Source of the DNA: Clostridium guangxiense
GTDB lineage: Bacteria; Bacillota; Clostridia; Clostridiales; Clostridiaceae
Length of the DNA stretch: 64,000 nt
Assembly (NCBI RefSeq): GCF_021043395.1
Contig: NZ_JAJNKE010000003.1
Coordinates: 46,811-110,810 of the forward strand
Direction of reading: 5' to 3'
Shown here: one piece after another, positions 52,383-60,891 of the stretch
Numbering within the stretch: position 1 is the first letter of the stretch
Layout: each line of letters begins with the position of its first letter
Notes under the pieces: model-generated
The model's input: the letters and a program-made list of their open reading frames with translations, nothing else
Told to the model about the DNA's origin: nothing
Database searches by the model: none
Translations under genes and position numbers: made by a program

Positions 52383-53093
52383 ATGCTTGAGGAACAAAGA
52401 ATTCATGTAAATGGTAATGAATTTTTTAAAGGAGTTAAGGATTGTATACCAACTTTGTTTGGATATTTAAGTATTGGATTTGCTTGTGGGGTGGTAAGCA
52501 AATCTTGTGGTATGACGGTACTAGAAACTGTAGCTATGAGCACTTTTATATATGCTGGTTCTTCACAATTTATTGCCGCAAGTATGATTCTCTCATCAGC
52601 ATCTGTTACGCAAACAATTTTGACTGTATTTTTAGTCAATTTAAGACATCTTCTTATGAGTGCGGCAATAGCACCTTATTTTAAAGATAATTCTCTTAAA
52701 AAGAATTTTACAGTTGGTGTGCTTATGACAGATGAGACCTTTGCACTTGCATCATCTGAAGGTAGTAGTAAAAGCAATATAAGCTATAAATGGATGATTG
52801 GGGTAAATATAACTGCATATTTAAATTGGATTGCCGCAACATTTGTTGGAGCATGTTTTAGCAGTTTAATATATGATTATAAGAAATTTGGATTGGATTT
52901 TGCCCTTCCTGCCATGTTTATAGGACTTTTAGTGTCTAGCCTAAAGGATAATTCTGAAGCTAAAAAATCAGCTGTTGTCGTAGTTTCATCAGCAATGGTA
53001 TTTATTGCAGCTGTAAAAATTTTTTCTGCAAATACAGCAATAGTAATATCAGCAGTGGTTGGAGCTGTTATAGGAGGTACTATTAAAAAATGA
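52383..53093 (+). CDS. azlC: Branched-chain amino acid exporter, large subunit
   Basis: A 236-residue AzlC-family membrane protein. The first part contains CIPTLFGYLSIGFACGVVSK and AGSSQFIAASMIL, then VFLVNLRHLLMSAAIAPYF, the AzlC signature region. It overlaps azlD by four bases (ATGA), the normal arrangement of the two-part exporter for leucine, isoleucine or related amino acids and analogues. No Lrp-type AzlB gene is adjacent. Confidence 0.93.
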   Translation: MLEEQRIHVNGNEFFKGVKDCIPTLFGYLSIGFACGVVSKSCGMTVLETVAMSTFIYAGSSQFIAASMILSSASVTQTILTVFLVNLRHLLMSAAIAPYFKDNSLKKNFTVGVLMTDETFALASSEGSSKSNISYKWMIGVNITAYLNWIAATFVGACFSSLIYDYKKFGLDFALPAMFIGLLVSSLKDNSEAKKSAVVVVSSAMVFIAAVKIFSANTAIVISAVVGAVIGGTIKK

Positions 53094-53407
53094 GTATGCG
53101 CGTTTGGTACATAATAATTGGCGGAGCCATAGTCACTATTTTGCCAAGGGTTCTTCCGGTAATGTTGATTTCTAAAATTAAGCTTAATAAAAAAGTTGAA
53201 ATGTTTTTAAAGTACATTCCAATTTCAATTTTAACTGCACTTGTATTTTCGGCATTAGTAATATCAAATAATAAGGTTTCAATAAATGTGCCAGTTTTAG
53301 TTGCGGCAGCTATAACATGCATTACTGCTGTTAAGAAAAATAACTTGCTGCTTACAGTAATTGTGGGAGTTTTGTCTATGGCTGTTTTGAGAATGATATT
53401 TTTTTAG
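53090..53407 (+). CDS. azlD: Branched-chain amino acid exporter, small subunit
   Basis: A 105-residue AzlD protein with three or four helices, including GAIVTILPRVLPVML and YIPISILTALVFSALV. The ATG overlaps the azlC stop, coupling the two. AzlCD together export branched-chain amino acids. Confidence 0.92.
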   Translation: MSMRVWYIIIGGAIVTILPRVLPVMLISKIKLNKKVEMFLKYIPISILTALVFSALVISNNKVSINVPVLVAAAITCITAVKKNNLLLTVIVGVLSMAVLRMIFF

Positions 53408-53440
53408 GCAACTATCTAAGTTTTAGCATATATATGATTA

Positions 53441-54030
53441 TCGCAATATAGAAATATTGCGAAGTAATACTGCTTTGCAACATTAAAAAAATTCTATAAA
53501 TCTAAGGTAAAAAAATCATAAAATCCTAAGATATTTCAATAACTCGCTGTGCGCTCAGACAAATTGAAATATCTAAGTATTTTATGATTTTTTTACCAAG
53601 ATTTATTAGAATTTTTTTAAATCGTTTCTTCAGCAGTATTACTTCACTCCCACGGTAGTGCAAGGAAAAAATTCCTCCGTACCTACGGAATTTTGGGTGT
53701 GAACTTGTCCACTCATTTATTGATTAACGGTGATTATAGGGTATTTTTCGTAGGGAACCGGAGAAAAATTTACCTTGCATTTCCGGTTTAGCGAAGTAAC
53801 AGTATTGAAGGAATAGTTTAAATAAAATTTTATAAATCTTAGTGGCAAATTGTTAAAAGCTTTAGAGATTTCGATTTGTTTGAACGATTAGTGAGTAAAC
53901 ATACCCGGGGTTTGGGCTCTGCCAATTATCCTTCTAGAACTCAAAGCAACCACTTTTTTTAAATAACCACTTAGATTTATTAATTTTATTTAATATTCCA
54001 AGATACTGTTACTTCGCAATATTTTTAAAT
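53441..54030. repeat. About 590-bp complex palindromic element (element D)
   Basis: A chain of hairpins. A 20-bp stem-loop CGCAATATAGAAATATTGCG comes first (about 53443-53462). A large palindrome of about 135 bp spans 53485-53620: AAAAAATTCT...ATATTTCAAT against ATTGAAATAT...AGAATTTTTT around a 22-base loop. Then GTAGGGAACCGGAGAAAAAT (53752-53771) matches a module of element C (GTAGGGAAACGGAGGAAAAT, 41732-41751). GAAGTAA/TTACTTC segments recur at 53461, 53631, 53796 and 54008. 53902-53940 holds a copy of the dispersed repeat core. No coding function is seen. Confidence 0.75.
53902..53940 (+). repeat. Single copy of the dispersed CGGGGTTTGGGC repeat core
   Basis: ACCCGGGGTTTGGGCTCTGC and the following ATTATCCTTCTAGAA match the first 38 bases of the 94-bp unit at 63765 with about six differences. 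It lies inside element D and lacks the rest of the unit. Confidence 0.75.
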
Positions 54031-54074
54031 TGTGAAAGTTAAATAATTAATGTTATAATATGATTAAGAGATAA

Positions 54075-54175
54075 AAACACGGTTTGGTTGGTAGTCCAAA
54101 CGCATAATGCATGTCAGTAACCTACCCTCGAGGTTGTCCGTTCTCTTGAAATTAAATTTAAGCGAGGGAATAAAA
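54075..54175 (+). ncRNA. yjdF-motif riboswitch
   Basis: The leader reads GGTTTGGTTGGTAGTCCAAA, CGCATAATGCATG, TCAGTAACCTACCCTCG and ends in AGCGAGGGAATAAAA before the ATG, following the yjdF consensus directly upstream of a yjdF gene. CCCTCG (about 54125-54130) can pair with CGAGGG (54163-54168), so the ribosome site GAGGG would be masked; translation control is therefore likely. A promoter, TTGTGA (54030) with TATAAT (54054), lies just upstream. Known yjdF RNAs respond to azaaromatic compounds. Confidence 0.85.
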
Positions 54176-54586
54176 ATGAATATTACTTTAAATGTATTTT
54201 ACGAAGATCCATTTTGGGTGGGTGTATTTGAAAAGACTTTTGGCGATAGTCTAGAAGTGGCCAGAGTAGTATTTGGCAGAGAGCCAAAAGATGGAGAGGT
54301 ATATGAATTTATATTAAAACATTACAATTCAATTAGATTTAGTTCTCCTGTTAAAGAAGTTAATGTTACAAGGAAAAAAATAAATCCTAAAAAGCTTCAA
54401 AGAAAGATAAAAGAGCAGATCCAAAATCATGGTATAGGAACTAAATCGCAAAATGCATTAAAACTGGAGATGGAAAATAGTAAGAAACAGAGAAAAGTAG
54501 CAGCTAAGATAAATAGAGAACAAGCTGAAAAATTAAGGTTTCAACTAAAGCAGCAGAAGAAAAAGGATAGAAAAAGAGGACATTGA
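54176..54586 (+). CDS. yjdF: YjdF family protein (DUF2992)
   Basis: 136 residues from ATG 54176, which is placed directly after the masked GAGGG site. N-terminal half: LNVFYEDPFWVGVFEKTFG and ARVVFGREPKDGEVYEFIL, typical of DUF2992. C-terminal half is a highly basic, Lys/Gln-rich coiled stretch (RKVAAKINREQAEKLR, QLKQQKKKDRKRGH). Function unknown; the yjdF riboswitch upstream suggests a role in response to azaaromatic compounds. Monocistronic, ended by the terminator at 54591-54615. Confidence 0.88.
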   Translation: MNITLNVFYEDPFWVGVFEKTFGDSLEVARVVFGREPKDGEVYEFILKHYNSIRFSSPVKEVNVTRKKINPKKLQRKIKEQIQNHGIGTKSQNALKLEMENSKKQRKVAAKINREQAEKLRFQLKQQKKKDRKRGH

Positions 54587-54590
54587 TAAG

Positions 54591-54615
54591 AATGCAGGTT
54601 TTAGCCTGCATTTTT
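54591..54615 (+). terminator. Terminator of yjdF
   Basis: AATGCAGG and CCTGCATT with a 6-base loop, followed by a T-run. It begins five bases after the yjdF stop. The next 320 bases up to 54938 have no complete gene; 54659-54747 is a broken short frame (see findings). Confidence 0.85.
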
Positions 54616-54938
54616 GCTTATTTAAATTTGATATTATAGTATTGTGAGGGGTGGTATACTGGATAAAGTTTTAATAATAGATAAAAAAGATTTTTAGTTG
54701 AAATTAATGGTAAAAAAATAAAACTTTTATCTAGAAAACTGAATTAAAGTCAAAAATTTTTAGTTAACTTCCATAAATTGATAACATTGTTTAATCGTAA
54801 GCCTGCTATAATTGTGAAAGTTTCAAAAAAAGACATGAGACGTAATAAAAAGTGATAATTGCAGCTGTTGATAAAAATACAAACTTTATATATAATAATT
54901 ATTTGCACACAATTTATTATGACAGGAGCGATATAGAC

Positions 54939-56432
54939 ATGGAAAGAGAAAAAAAATTAAAGCTAGTACCCTTAGTACTTATGGTATTTACATCAGTATT
55001 TGGATTTAACAATATATCTAAAGCTTTTTATAAAATGGGGTATGCTGCCATACCATGGTATATATTATCAGCACTTACTTTTTTTATACCATATGCTTTT
55101 ATGATAGCCGAATATGGATCTGCGTTTAAGAAAGAAAAGGGCGGAATATATTCGTGGATGGAAAAATCAGTAGGAGGAAAATTTGCTTTTATAGGAACTT
55201 TTATGTGGTATTCTGCATATGTAATTTGGATGGTAAGTGTAGCAACGGAAATATGGATTCCATTTTCAAATTTAATATTTGGCAAGGATATTACGGAAAA
55301 TAATCTCCTTTTAGGATTAAAATCTACTCAAGTGATAGGAATACTTGCAATTTTATTTGTAATCACAGTAACTTTTATTGCGTCAAAAGGATTGCAAAAA
55401 ATAAGTAAGATAACTTCTGTAGGAGGGACAGCAGTTGCTCTTCTAAATGTTGTATTACTTGTAGGCGGAATTGTAATTTTTGCTATACATGGGGGAAAAC
55501 TTGCAGAACCAATTACATCTATAAGAACATTTATCGATTCTCCAAATAGTTCTAATAATTCAATGATAAATTTACTATCATTTTTAGTTTTTGCAATATT
55601 TGCATATGGAGGAATAGAAGCAGTTGGAGGATTAGTTGATCAAACTGAAAATCCAGAGAAAACTTTTCCAAGAGGAATGATTATATCAGCCGTAATTATT
55701 GCAGTTGGATATTCTGTGGGTATATTTATGTGTGGAACATTCTTAAAGTGGAATAATCTAAATAGTACTCATGGCATTAATTTGGCAAACATAACTTATA
55801 TAATAATGCAAAACTTAGGATATGCTATTGGTATCAGTTTTGGACTTGGACAAGCAACCTCTGTTTCTATAGGAGTGTTTTTTGCAAGACTAGTAGGATT
55901 GTCAATGTTTTTAGCTTATTTGGGATCTTACTTTACACTTATTTATTCACCTTTAAAGCAATTGATTGAGGGAACTCCAGAAAAGCTATGGCCTAAATTT
56001 ATTAGCAAAATTGATGAAGATGGAATGCCTAGAAATGCTATGAAAATACAGTGTATAATAATAGCTATATTTATTATGGTCATCTCATTTGGTGGTGAGG
56101 GAGTATCTAAGTTTTTTTCATACATAGTACTTATGACTAATGTTGCAATGACCTTACCATATATGTTTCTTTCAATAGCATTTATAAGCTTTAAAAAGAA
56201 GAAAGAAATAGAGAAACCATTTGAAATATATAAAAACTATAAAAGTGGTATAGCTGCAGGAATTATAGTGACTTGTACAATATTTTTTGCCAATTTATTT
56301 ACAATAATACAACCGATACTTGAAGTTAAACCTGATGTGAAATCAACTATATGGATGATAATAGGACCAGTATTTTTTTCGATAGTGGCGCTTACAATGT
56401 ATAATTCATATGAAAAGAAAATAAGAAACTGA
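54939..56432 (+). CDS. APC-family amino acid antiporter, GadC/YjeM-like
   Basis: About 497 residues with twelve helices, from ATG 54939 after ACAGGAGCG. The first helix begins LKLVPLVLMVFTSVFGFNNI; the second region has GGIYSWMEKSVGGKFAFIG and a later FAYGGIEAVGGLVDQTENPE, which places it in the glutamate/GABA antiporter group of the APC superfamily. The substrate pair is unproven. GABA is also the predicted product of the putrescine operon at 11.5-18.4 kb, so export of GABA is possible but speculative. Confidence 0.8.
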   Translation: MEREKKLKLVPLVLMVFTSVFGFNNISKAFYKMGYAAIPWYILSALTFFIPYAFMIAEYGSAFKKEKGGIYSWMEKSVGGKFAFIGTFMWYSAYVIWMVSVATEIWIPFSNLIFGKDITENNLLLGLKSTQVIGILAILFVITVTFIASKGLQKISKITSVGGTAVALLNVVLLVGGIVIFAIHGGKLAEPITSIRTFIDSPNSSNNSMINLLSFLVFAIFAYGGIEAVGGLVDQTENPEKTFPRGMIISAVIIAVGYSVGIFMCGTFLKWNNLNSTHGINLANITYIIMQNLGYAIGISFGLGQATSVSIGVFFARLVGLSMFLAYLGSYFTLIYSPLKQLIEGTPEKLWPKFISKIDEDGMPRNAMKIQCIIIAIFIMVISFGGEGVSKFFSYIVLMTNVAMTLPYMFLSIAFISFKKKKEIEKPFEIYKNYKSGIAAGIIVTCTIFFANLFTIIQPILEVKPDVKSTIWMIIGPVFFSIVALTMYNSYEKKIRN

Positions 56433-56436
56433 ATTT

Positions 56437-56480
56437 AAAGTTCTGTAAGACTATGAAAATAGTTTTATAGAACTTTTTTA
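56437..56480 (+). terminator. Terminator of the antiporter gene
   Basis: AAAGTTCTGTAAGACTAT (56437-56454) pairs with ATAGTTTTATAGAACTTT (56459-56476) around a GAAA loop, then T-rich. Confidence 0.88.
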
Positions 56481-56613
56481 TTTTCGATACCAATTATAAA
56501 TTAATTTTTTAGCTATTACAGGAATTTTAAATATTATGAAGAATAATTAAAAGGGCATATATAAATTACAAATTTTAAGATTTTTAGGAATAAGGGGATT
56601 GGAGAGAAATATT

Positions 56614-58032
56614 ATGAAAAATATTCAGCAAAATATCGATATTGATTCTATTGAAATTGGGGATATAGTGGATATTAATTTACTTCAAAGGTTTCAGGAT
56701 AGTTTTGCCGCAAGTACAAATATGGCAAGTATTACAGTAGATAGAAATGGAAGACCTGTAACAAAACCAAGCTGCTACACTAATTTTTGTGAGAATTTTA
56801 TTCACTCAACAGAGAAAGGAGACAATGAATGTGCTATTTCTCATAAGTGTGGGGGAGTAACAGCAGTAAAAATGGGGAAACCTTATATATACACATGTCA
56901 CGCAGGCCTTATAGATTTTGCAGCTCCAGTATTAATCAATGGAAAACAAATATGTACGATTTTAGGTGGACAGATTTTAAATCATAAAATAGAAAAGCCA
57001 AACCTAATGCAAAAGGCTAAAGAATTAAATATAGATGAAAAAGGATTTTTAAAAGCTGCAGAGGAAATTAAGGTGATTGATGATAAAAGTATTAAATCAG
57101 CAGTTAATTTGCTATTTATGATTGCAAATTTTATATCTAAAATTGGATATGAAGAATTACAATTGAAGCAAATGTCAAAAAGACTCAAAAGAGAAATTGC
57201 AGAAAAAGATGCTCTTTTGAAACAAGCAAATGAATACAATGCACTTAAAACGAGGCTATTCTCAACAATTTCCCATGAATTAAAAACACCAATAAACATA
57301 ATTTATAGCGCCATTCAACTGCTTGAAAATACGTATATTTGTGATGAAAAAGTAAATATGAAGGATTCGTTTTTTAAGTATTCTAAAGTAATGAAACAGA
57401 ATTGCTATAGACTTATAAGACTTATTAATAATTACATAGATATTAATAAAATAGGGCTTGGATTTTATAGCCTTGATAAAAAAAATGGGAATATAGTAAG
57501 TACTATCGAAGATATTACGATGTCTGTTGTAGAATATGCAAAGCTAAAAGGTATTAAAGTCGTTTTTGATACAGATGTGGAAGAAAAAATTATTGCATAT
57601 GATTTTGAAAAAATTGAAAGAATAATGCTTAATTTGCTGTCTAATGCCATTAAGTTCACTGATTTAGGTGGAAGCATAAAAGTTAGTATTCATGATGGAG
57701 AAAAATTTTTAACTATATCTGTAAAGGATAATGGTACAGGTATCCCAGAAGATATGTTAAAAAAAATATTTGATGTGTTTATCCAAGTGGATGGTTCTGT
57801 TAGAAGAAATGTTGAGGGAAGTGGCATAGGTTTGTCCTTAGTAAAATCCTTTGTAGAAATGCATGGAGGGAGGATCACTGTTAAAAGTAAAGTTGGAGTT
57901 GGAAGTAAATTCTTAGTAGAATTGCCGGCTAAGATTGTAGATGAAGATTCATGTTATGACAATGATAAGGAGAAGTTAATGGATATGGATAATGAAGAAG
58001 TTAAAATTCAACTTTCAGATATATATTTATAA
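56614..58032 (+). CDS. Histidine kinase with PocR sensory domain
   Basis: About 472 residues. N-terminal PocR ligand-binding domain (about 15-175) with LQRFQDSFAASTNMASITVD, the Cys-rich SCYTNFCENFIHSTEKGDNE, CxHKCGG and YTCHAGLIDFAAPVLINGKQ. Then HisKA (STISHELKTPINI) and HATPase (NLLSNAIKFTD, GTGIPEDM, GSGIGLSLVKS). No membrane helix, so a cytosolic kinase. PocR domains in other proteins sense hydrocarbon or propanediol-type ligands; the conserved Cys set may also hold a metal. No response regulator gene is adjacent. ATG 56614 is preferred over TTG 56599, since GGAGAG lies between. Confidence 0.85.
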   Translation: MKNIQQNIDIDSIEIGDIVDINLLQRFQDSFAASTNMASITVDRNGRPVTKPSCYTNFCENFIHSTEKGDNECAISHKCGGVTAVKMGKPYIYTCHAGLIDFAAPVLINGKQICTILGGQILNHKIEKPNLMQKAKELNIDEKGFLKAAEEIKVIDDKSIKSAVNLLFMIANFISKIGYEELQLKQMSKRLKREIAEKDALLKQANEYNALKTRLFSTISHELKTPINIIYSAIQLLENTYICDEKVNMKDSFFKYSKVMKQNCYRLIRLINNYIDINKIGLGFYSLDKKNGNIVSTIEDITMSVVEYAKLKGIKVVFDTDVEEKIIAYDFEKIERIMLNLLSNAIKFTDLGGSIKVSIHDGEKFLTISVKDNGTGIPEDMLKKIFDVFIQVDGSVRRNVEGSGIGLSLVKSFVEMHGGRITVKSKVGVGSKFLVELPAKIVDEDSCYDNDKEKLMDMDNEEVKIQLSDIYL

Positions 58033-58033
58033 T

Positions 58034-58085
58034 GCTTTGTTTTAAATAGGTGTTTTCTTTTACATTTATTTAAAACAAAGCTTCC
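58034..58085. terminator. Terminator of the PocR kinase gene
   Basis: GCTTTGTTTTAAATA (58034-58048) pairs perfectly with TATTTAAAACAAAGC (58067-58081). Confidence 0.85.
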
Positions 58086-58170
58086 TTATATTTTAGAGTT
58101 TCATTCTATTGAGAAAAAAAAGCAAGTGATGTATAATTAAGAAAATGAACTTTGAATACAATTTATAATA

Positions 58171-58216
58171 TATGGGGAAACAAAAATGAAGTTAATTTCA
58201 TATTTGTTTCCCCATA
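58171..58216. repeat. Long hairpin upstream of the truncated dehydrogenase
   Basis: TATGGGGAAACAAA (58171-58184) pairs perfectly with TTTGTTTCCCCATA (58203-58216). It stands where the N-terminal half of the dehydrogenase should be, 42 bases before the remaining fragment. Confidence 0.6.
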
Positions 58217-58257
58217 CGATTATATAGCTATATTTCTAATAGAAGGAGAGGAAGCAA

Positions 58258-58555
58258 ATGACTATACAAAAAGCTGGACTTGATGAGGAAAAAGTTTTAA
58301 ATACAATAAAAACTGGTGCGGCAGGAAGTTGGTCACTAAGTAATTTAGCACCAAGAATGATAAAAGGAGATTTTGCACCTGGCTTTTATGTAAAACATTT
58401 TGTTAAAGATATGAGCACTGCTTTATCAGAAGCAGAAAATATGGGCTTTGAAACCCCAGGGTTAAAAATTAGCTAAATCATTATATGATAAACTTGTAGA
58501 AGATAATAAAGAGGATTATGGCACACAGGTACTATATAAGCTTTTAGAAAAATAA
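58258..58555 (+). pseudogene. 3-Hydroxyisobutyrate dehydrogenase-type C-terminal fragment, frameshifted
   Basis: From the ATG after AGGAGAGGAAGC the frame gives KAGLDEEKVLNTIKTGAAGS, NLAPRMIKGDFAPGFYVKHF and VKDMSTALSEAENMGFETPG, the C-terminal helical domain of beta-hydroxyacid dehydrogenases. The frame ends at 58476, but a shift in the run TTAAAAATTAG restores LAKSLYDKLVEDNKEDYG and the normal end at 58555. The N-terminal NAD-binding half is missing entirely. So it has two lesions: an N-terminal deletion and a frameshift. The preserved ribosome site and ATG may be incidental. Confidence 0.83.
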
Positions 58556-58594
58556 ACTTTTATTATATAAATGATTTAGGCAGGCGATTAACAT

Positions 58595-59986
58595 ATGATT
58601 AAACTTAGAAAAGACGTCATTAATTTGACGTTGCCTATTTTGATGGAACAATTATTTGTAACATTAATGGGTATGATTAATACAATGATGGCTGGGCATA
58701 TAGGAAAAGAAGCAGTGTCTGCTATAGGAATGATAGATTCAATTAACAACATATTTATAGCCTTCTTTTCAGCTTTAGCAGTGGGAGGAACGGTTGTTGT
58801 TGCACAATACATTGGACAAGGCAACATAAAGAAGGCAAATGAAGCCACAAAACAGGCACTTTACTCTAGTATAGGTATAGCACTTTTGATAACAATAATT
58901 ATGGCTTTATTTAGAAGGCCAATTATAGCATTGTTATTTGGATCAGCAGAAAAAGAAGTTATAAATGATGGACTCAGTTATTTAGGAATAACACTTATAA
59001 CATATCCACTCATAACTGTAGATTTGGTTTCAAATGGAATATTAAGAGGAGCTGGTGATACTAAAACTCCTATGAAGATATCTATAGTCATGAATATTTT
59101 AAATGTTATATTTACCTGGACATTTATAAATGGAATTAAAATTGGAGGTAAGGTTTTAATTCATGGAATGGGTGTTTTGGGTGCAGCACTTGGCATAGCC
59201 ACAGCAAGAACCATTGGAGCGATTGTAATAATAACAATTTTACTTAGAGGTTCAAGAATTGTACGACTTAAAAAATTGAGGGAATTTAAATTAAATAAAG
59301 AATTATTAAGGCCTATATTTGGTATAGGTGTACCTGCAAGTGTTGAATCAATACTATTTAATGGTGGGAAATTAATAATGCAAGTATTTATAGTGGATAT
59401 GGGCACTATAGCTATGGCTTCAAATACTATAACTAACTCTATAGCTAATTTTATAAATATACCAGGAAATTCTCTTTCCACTGCGGCTACTGCAATGGTA
59501 GGACAATACATGGGAAGAGGAGACGAAGAGGGTGCAACCAAATGTCTTTCATACATAACCAAATTATCGACGGTTCTTCTTGCAATAGTTGGTGCTGCAT
59601 CAATTGTGTTTTCAAAGCATTTGGCATTGTTATTTACAAGTAATATGGATATTGTAAATTTATCATCAAAAATACTTATAGTAAATGCATTTGCAATAGT
59701 TGTTTGGTCTATTTCTTTTGTTTTACCAGCTGGGCTTAAGGGAGCAGGAGATGCAAGGTATACTATGGTAACATCTATAATTGGAATGTGGCTATTTAGA
59801 ATAACTCTTGGATATTTGCTTGCTATAACCTTGAAAATTGGACTTATTGGAATTTTTCTTGGAATGTATATAGATTGGACAGTACGAGGTATTTTATATG
59901 TTATAAGATTTAAAAGTGGAAAGTGGAAAAATCATATTGTTATAACTAGAAAAAGCAAGTGTAAGGAGTTAAATAATGGATATTAA
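58595..59986 (+). CDS. MATE-family efflux transporter
   Basis: A 463-residue MatE protein with twelve helices in two repeats. Characteristic stretches: LPILMEQLFVTLMGMINTMM, GNIKKANEATKQALYSS, DLVSNGILRGAGDTKTPMKI in the first half, and AATAMVGQYMGRGDEEGAT and VLPAGLKGAGDARYTM in the second. It exports cationic drugs or metabolites with Na+ or H+. Its last codons overlap the next gene by 11 bases, so the two transporters are co-translated. Confidence 0.92.
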   Translation: MIKLRKDVINLTLPILMEQLFVTLMGMINTMMAGHIGKEAVSAIGMIDSINNIFIAFFSALAVGGTVVVAQYIGQGNIKKANEATKQALYSSIGIALLITIIMALFRRPIIALLFGSAEKEVINDGLSYLGITLITYPLITVDLVSNGILRGAGDTKTPMKISIVMNILNVIFTWTFINGIKIGGKVLIHGMGVLGAALGIATARTIGAIVIITILLRGSRIVRLKKLREFKLNKELLRPIFGIGVPASVESILFNGGKLIMQVFIVDMGTIAMASNTITNSIANFINIPGNSLSTAATAMVGQYMGRGDEEGATKCLSYITKLSTVLLAIVGAASIVFSKHLALLFTSNMDIVNLSSKILIVNAFAIVVWSISFVLPAGLKGAGDARYTMVTSIIGMWLFRITLGYLLAITLKIGLIGIFLGMYIDWTVRGILYVIRFKSGKWKNHIVITRKSKCKELNNGY

Positions 59987-60887
59987 AGTTAAAATACCAC
60001 TTGAAAATAGGACAAAAGGAATTGTATTTGTAATTTTTGCTGCAACACTTTGGGGAGTTTCAGGCACCTTCGCACAGTATTTATTTCACAATGCAAATAT
60101 AAGTGCTGATTGGCTTGTTGATATAAGATTATTATTTTCTGGTATAGGACTTATTGGAATAGCGGTTATTAAGAAAGATAAAAACATATTTAAACTTTGT
60201 AAAAGCAAATATGATTTACTTAGTCTTGTTATATTTTCAATTATAGGAATGCTTGGGGTTCAATATTCATATTTTACGACAATAAAGTACTCAAATGCCC
60301 CTACATCAACTATTTTACAATATTTAAGCCTTGTATTTATTATTTTACATTCAATTATTAAATATAAAAGGATTCCACATATAAAAGAAATTTTAGCTGT
60401 AATTTTAGCATTGATGGGGACATTTTTGCTTGCTACTAATGGAAATATACATAAATTAGCTATTTCTAGTCATGCATTGTTTTGGGGAATAATAGCGGCT
60501 TTTACAGCAGCTTTTTATACGATATATCCAAGAAGGATTTTAATTAAATTTGGCTCTAATACTATAGTTGGCTTTGGTATGCTAATTGGAGGAATATTAT
60601 TTAGCTTTGTAGCTTCTCCATTCAAAATTCACGGCAGTATATCAACTTATTCTATGTTAGCAATTATATTTGTAGTTTTATTTGGAACACTCATACCGTT
60701 CTATTTTTACTTTGAGAGCGTTACATACATAAAACCAAGTGAAACCGGTATATTAAGTTGCATGGAACCATTGTCAGCAGTTATATTGTCAATTTTTTGG
60801 CTTAATACAAAATTTAGCATTGTTGAGTTTGTTGGGATGATAAGCGTTTTAAGTACTATTTTAATATTATCTACAAATGAAAAATAG
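59976..60887 (+). CDS. EamA/DMT-family transporter
   Basis: A 303-residue protein with ten helices and two EamA repeats, starting inside the end of the MATE gene with AAGGAG as ribosome site. FAATLWGVSGTFAQYLF is helix one, FTTIKYSNAPTSTILQYLSL the end of repeat one, and PSETGILSCMEPLSAVILSI in repeat two is a highly conserved EamA motif. Substrate unknown. Convergent with the amidase gene, only 4 bases apart. Confidence 0.87.
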   Translation: MDIKVKIPLENRTKGIVFVIFAATLWGVSGTFAQYLFHNANISADWLVDIRLLFSGIGLIGIAVIKKDKNIFKLCKSKYDLLSLVIFSIIGMLGVQYSYFTTIKYSNAPTSTILQYLSLVFIILHSIIKYKRIPHIKEILAVILALMGTFLLATNGNIHKLAISSHALFWGIIAAFTAAFYTIYPRRILIKFGSNTIVGFGMLIGGILFSFVASPFKIHGSISTYSMLAIIFVVLFGTLIPFYFYFESVTYIKPSETGILSCMEPLSAVILSIFWLNTKFSIVEFVGMISVLSTILILSTNEK

Positions 60888-60891
60888 TTGT

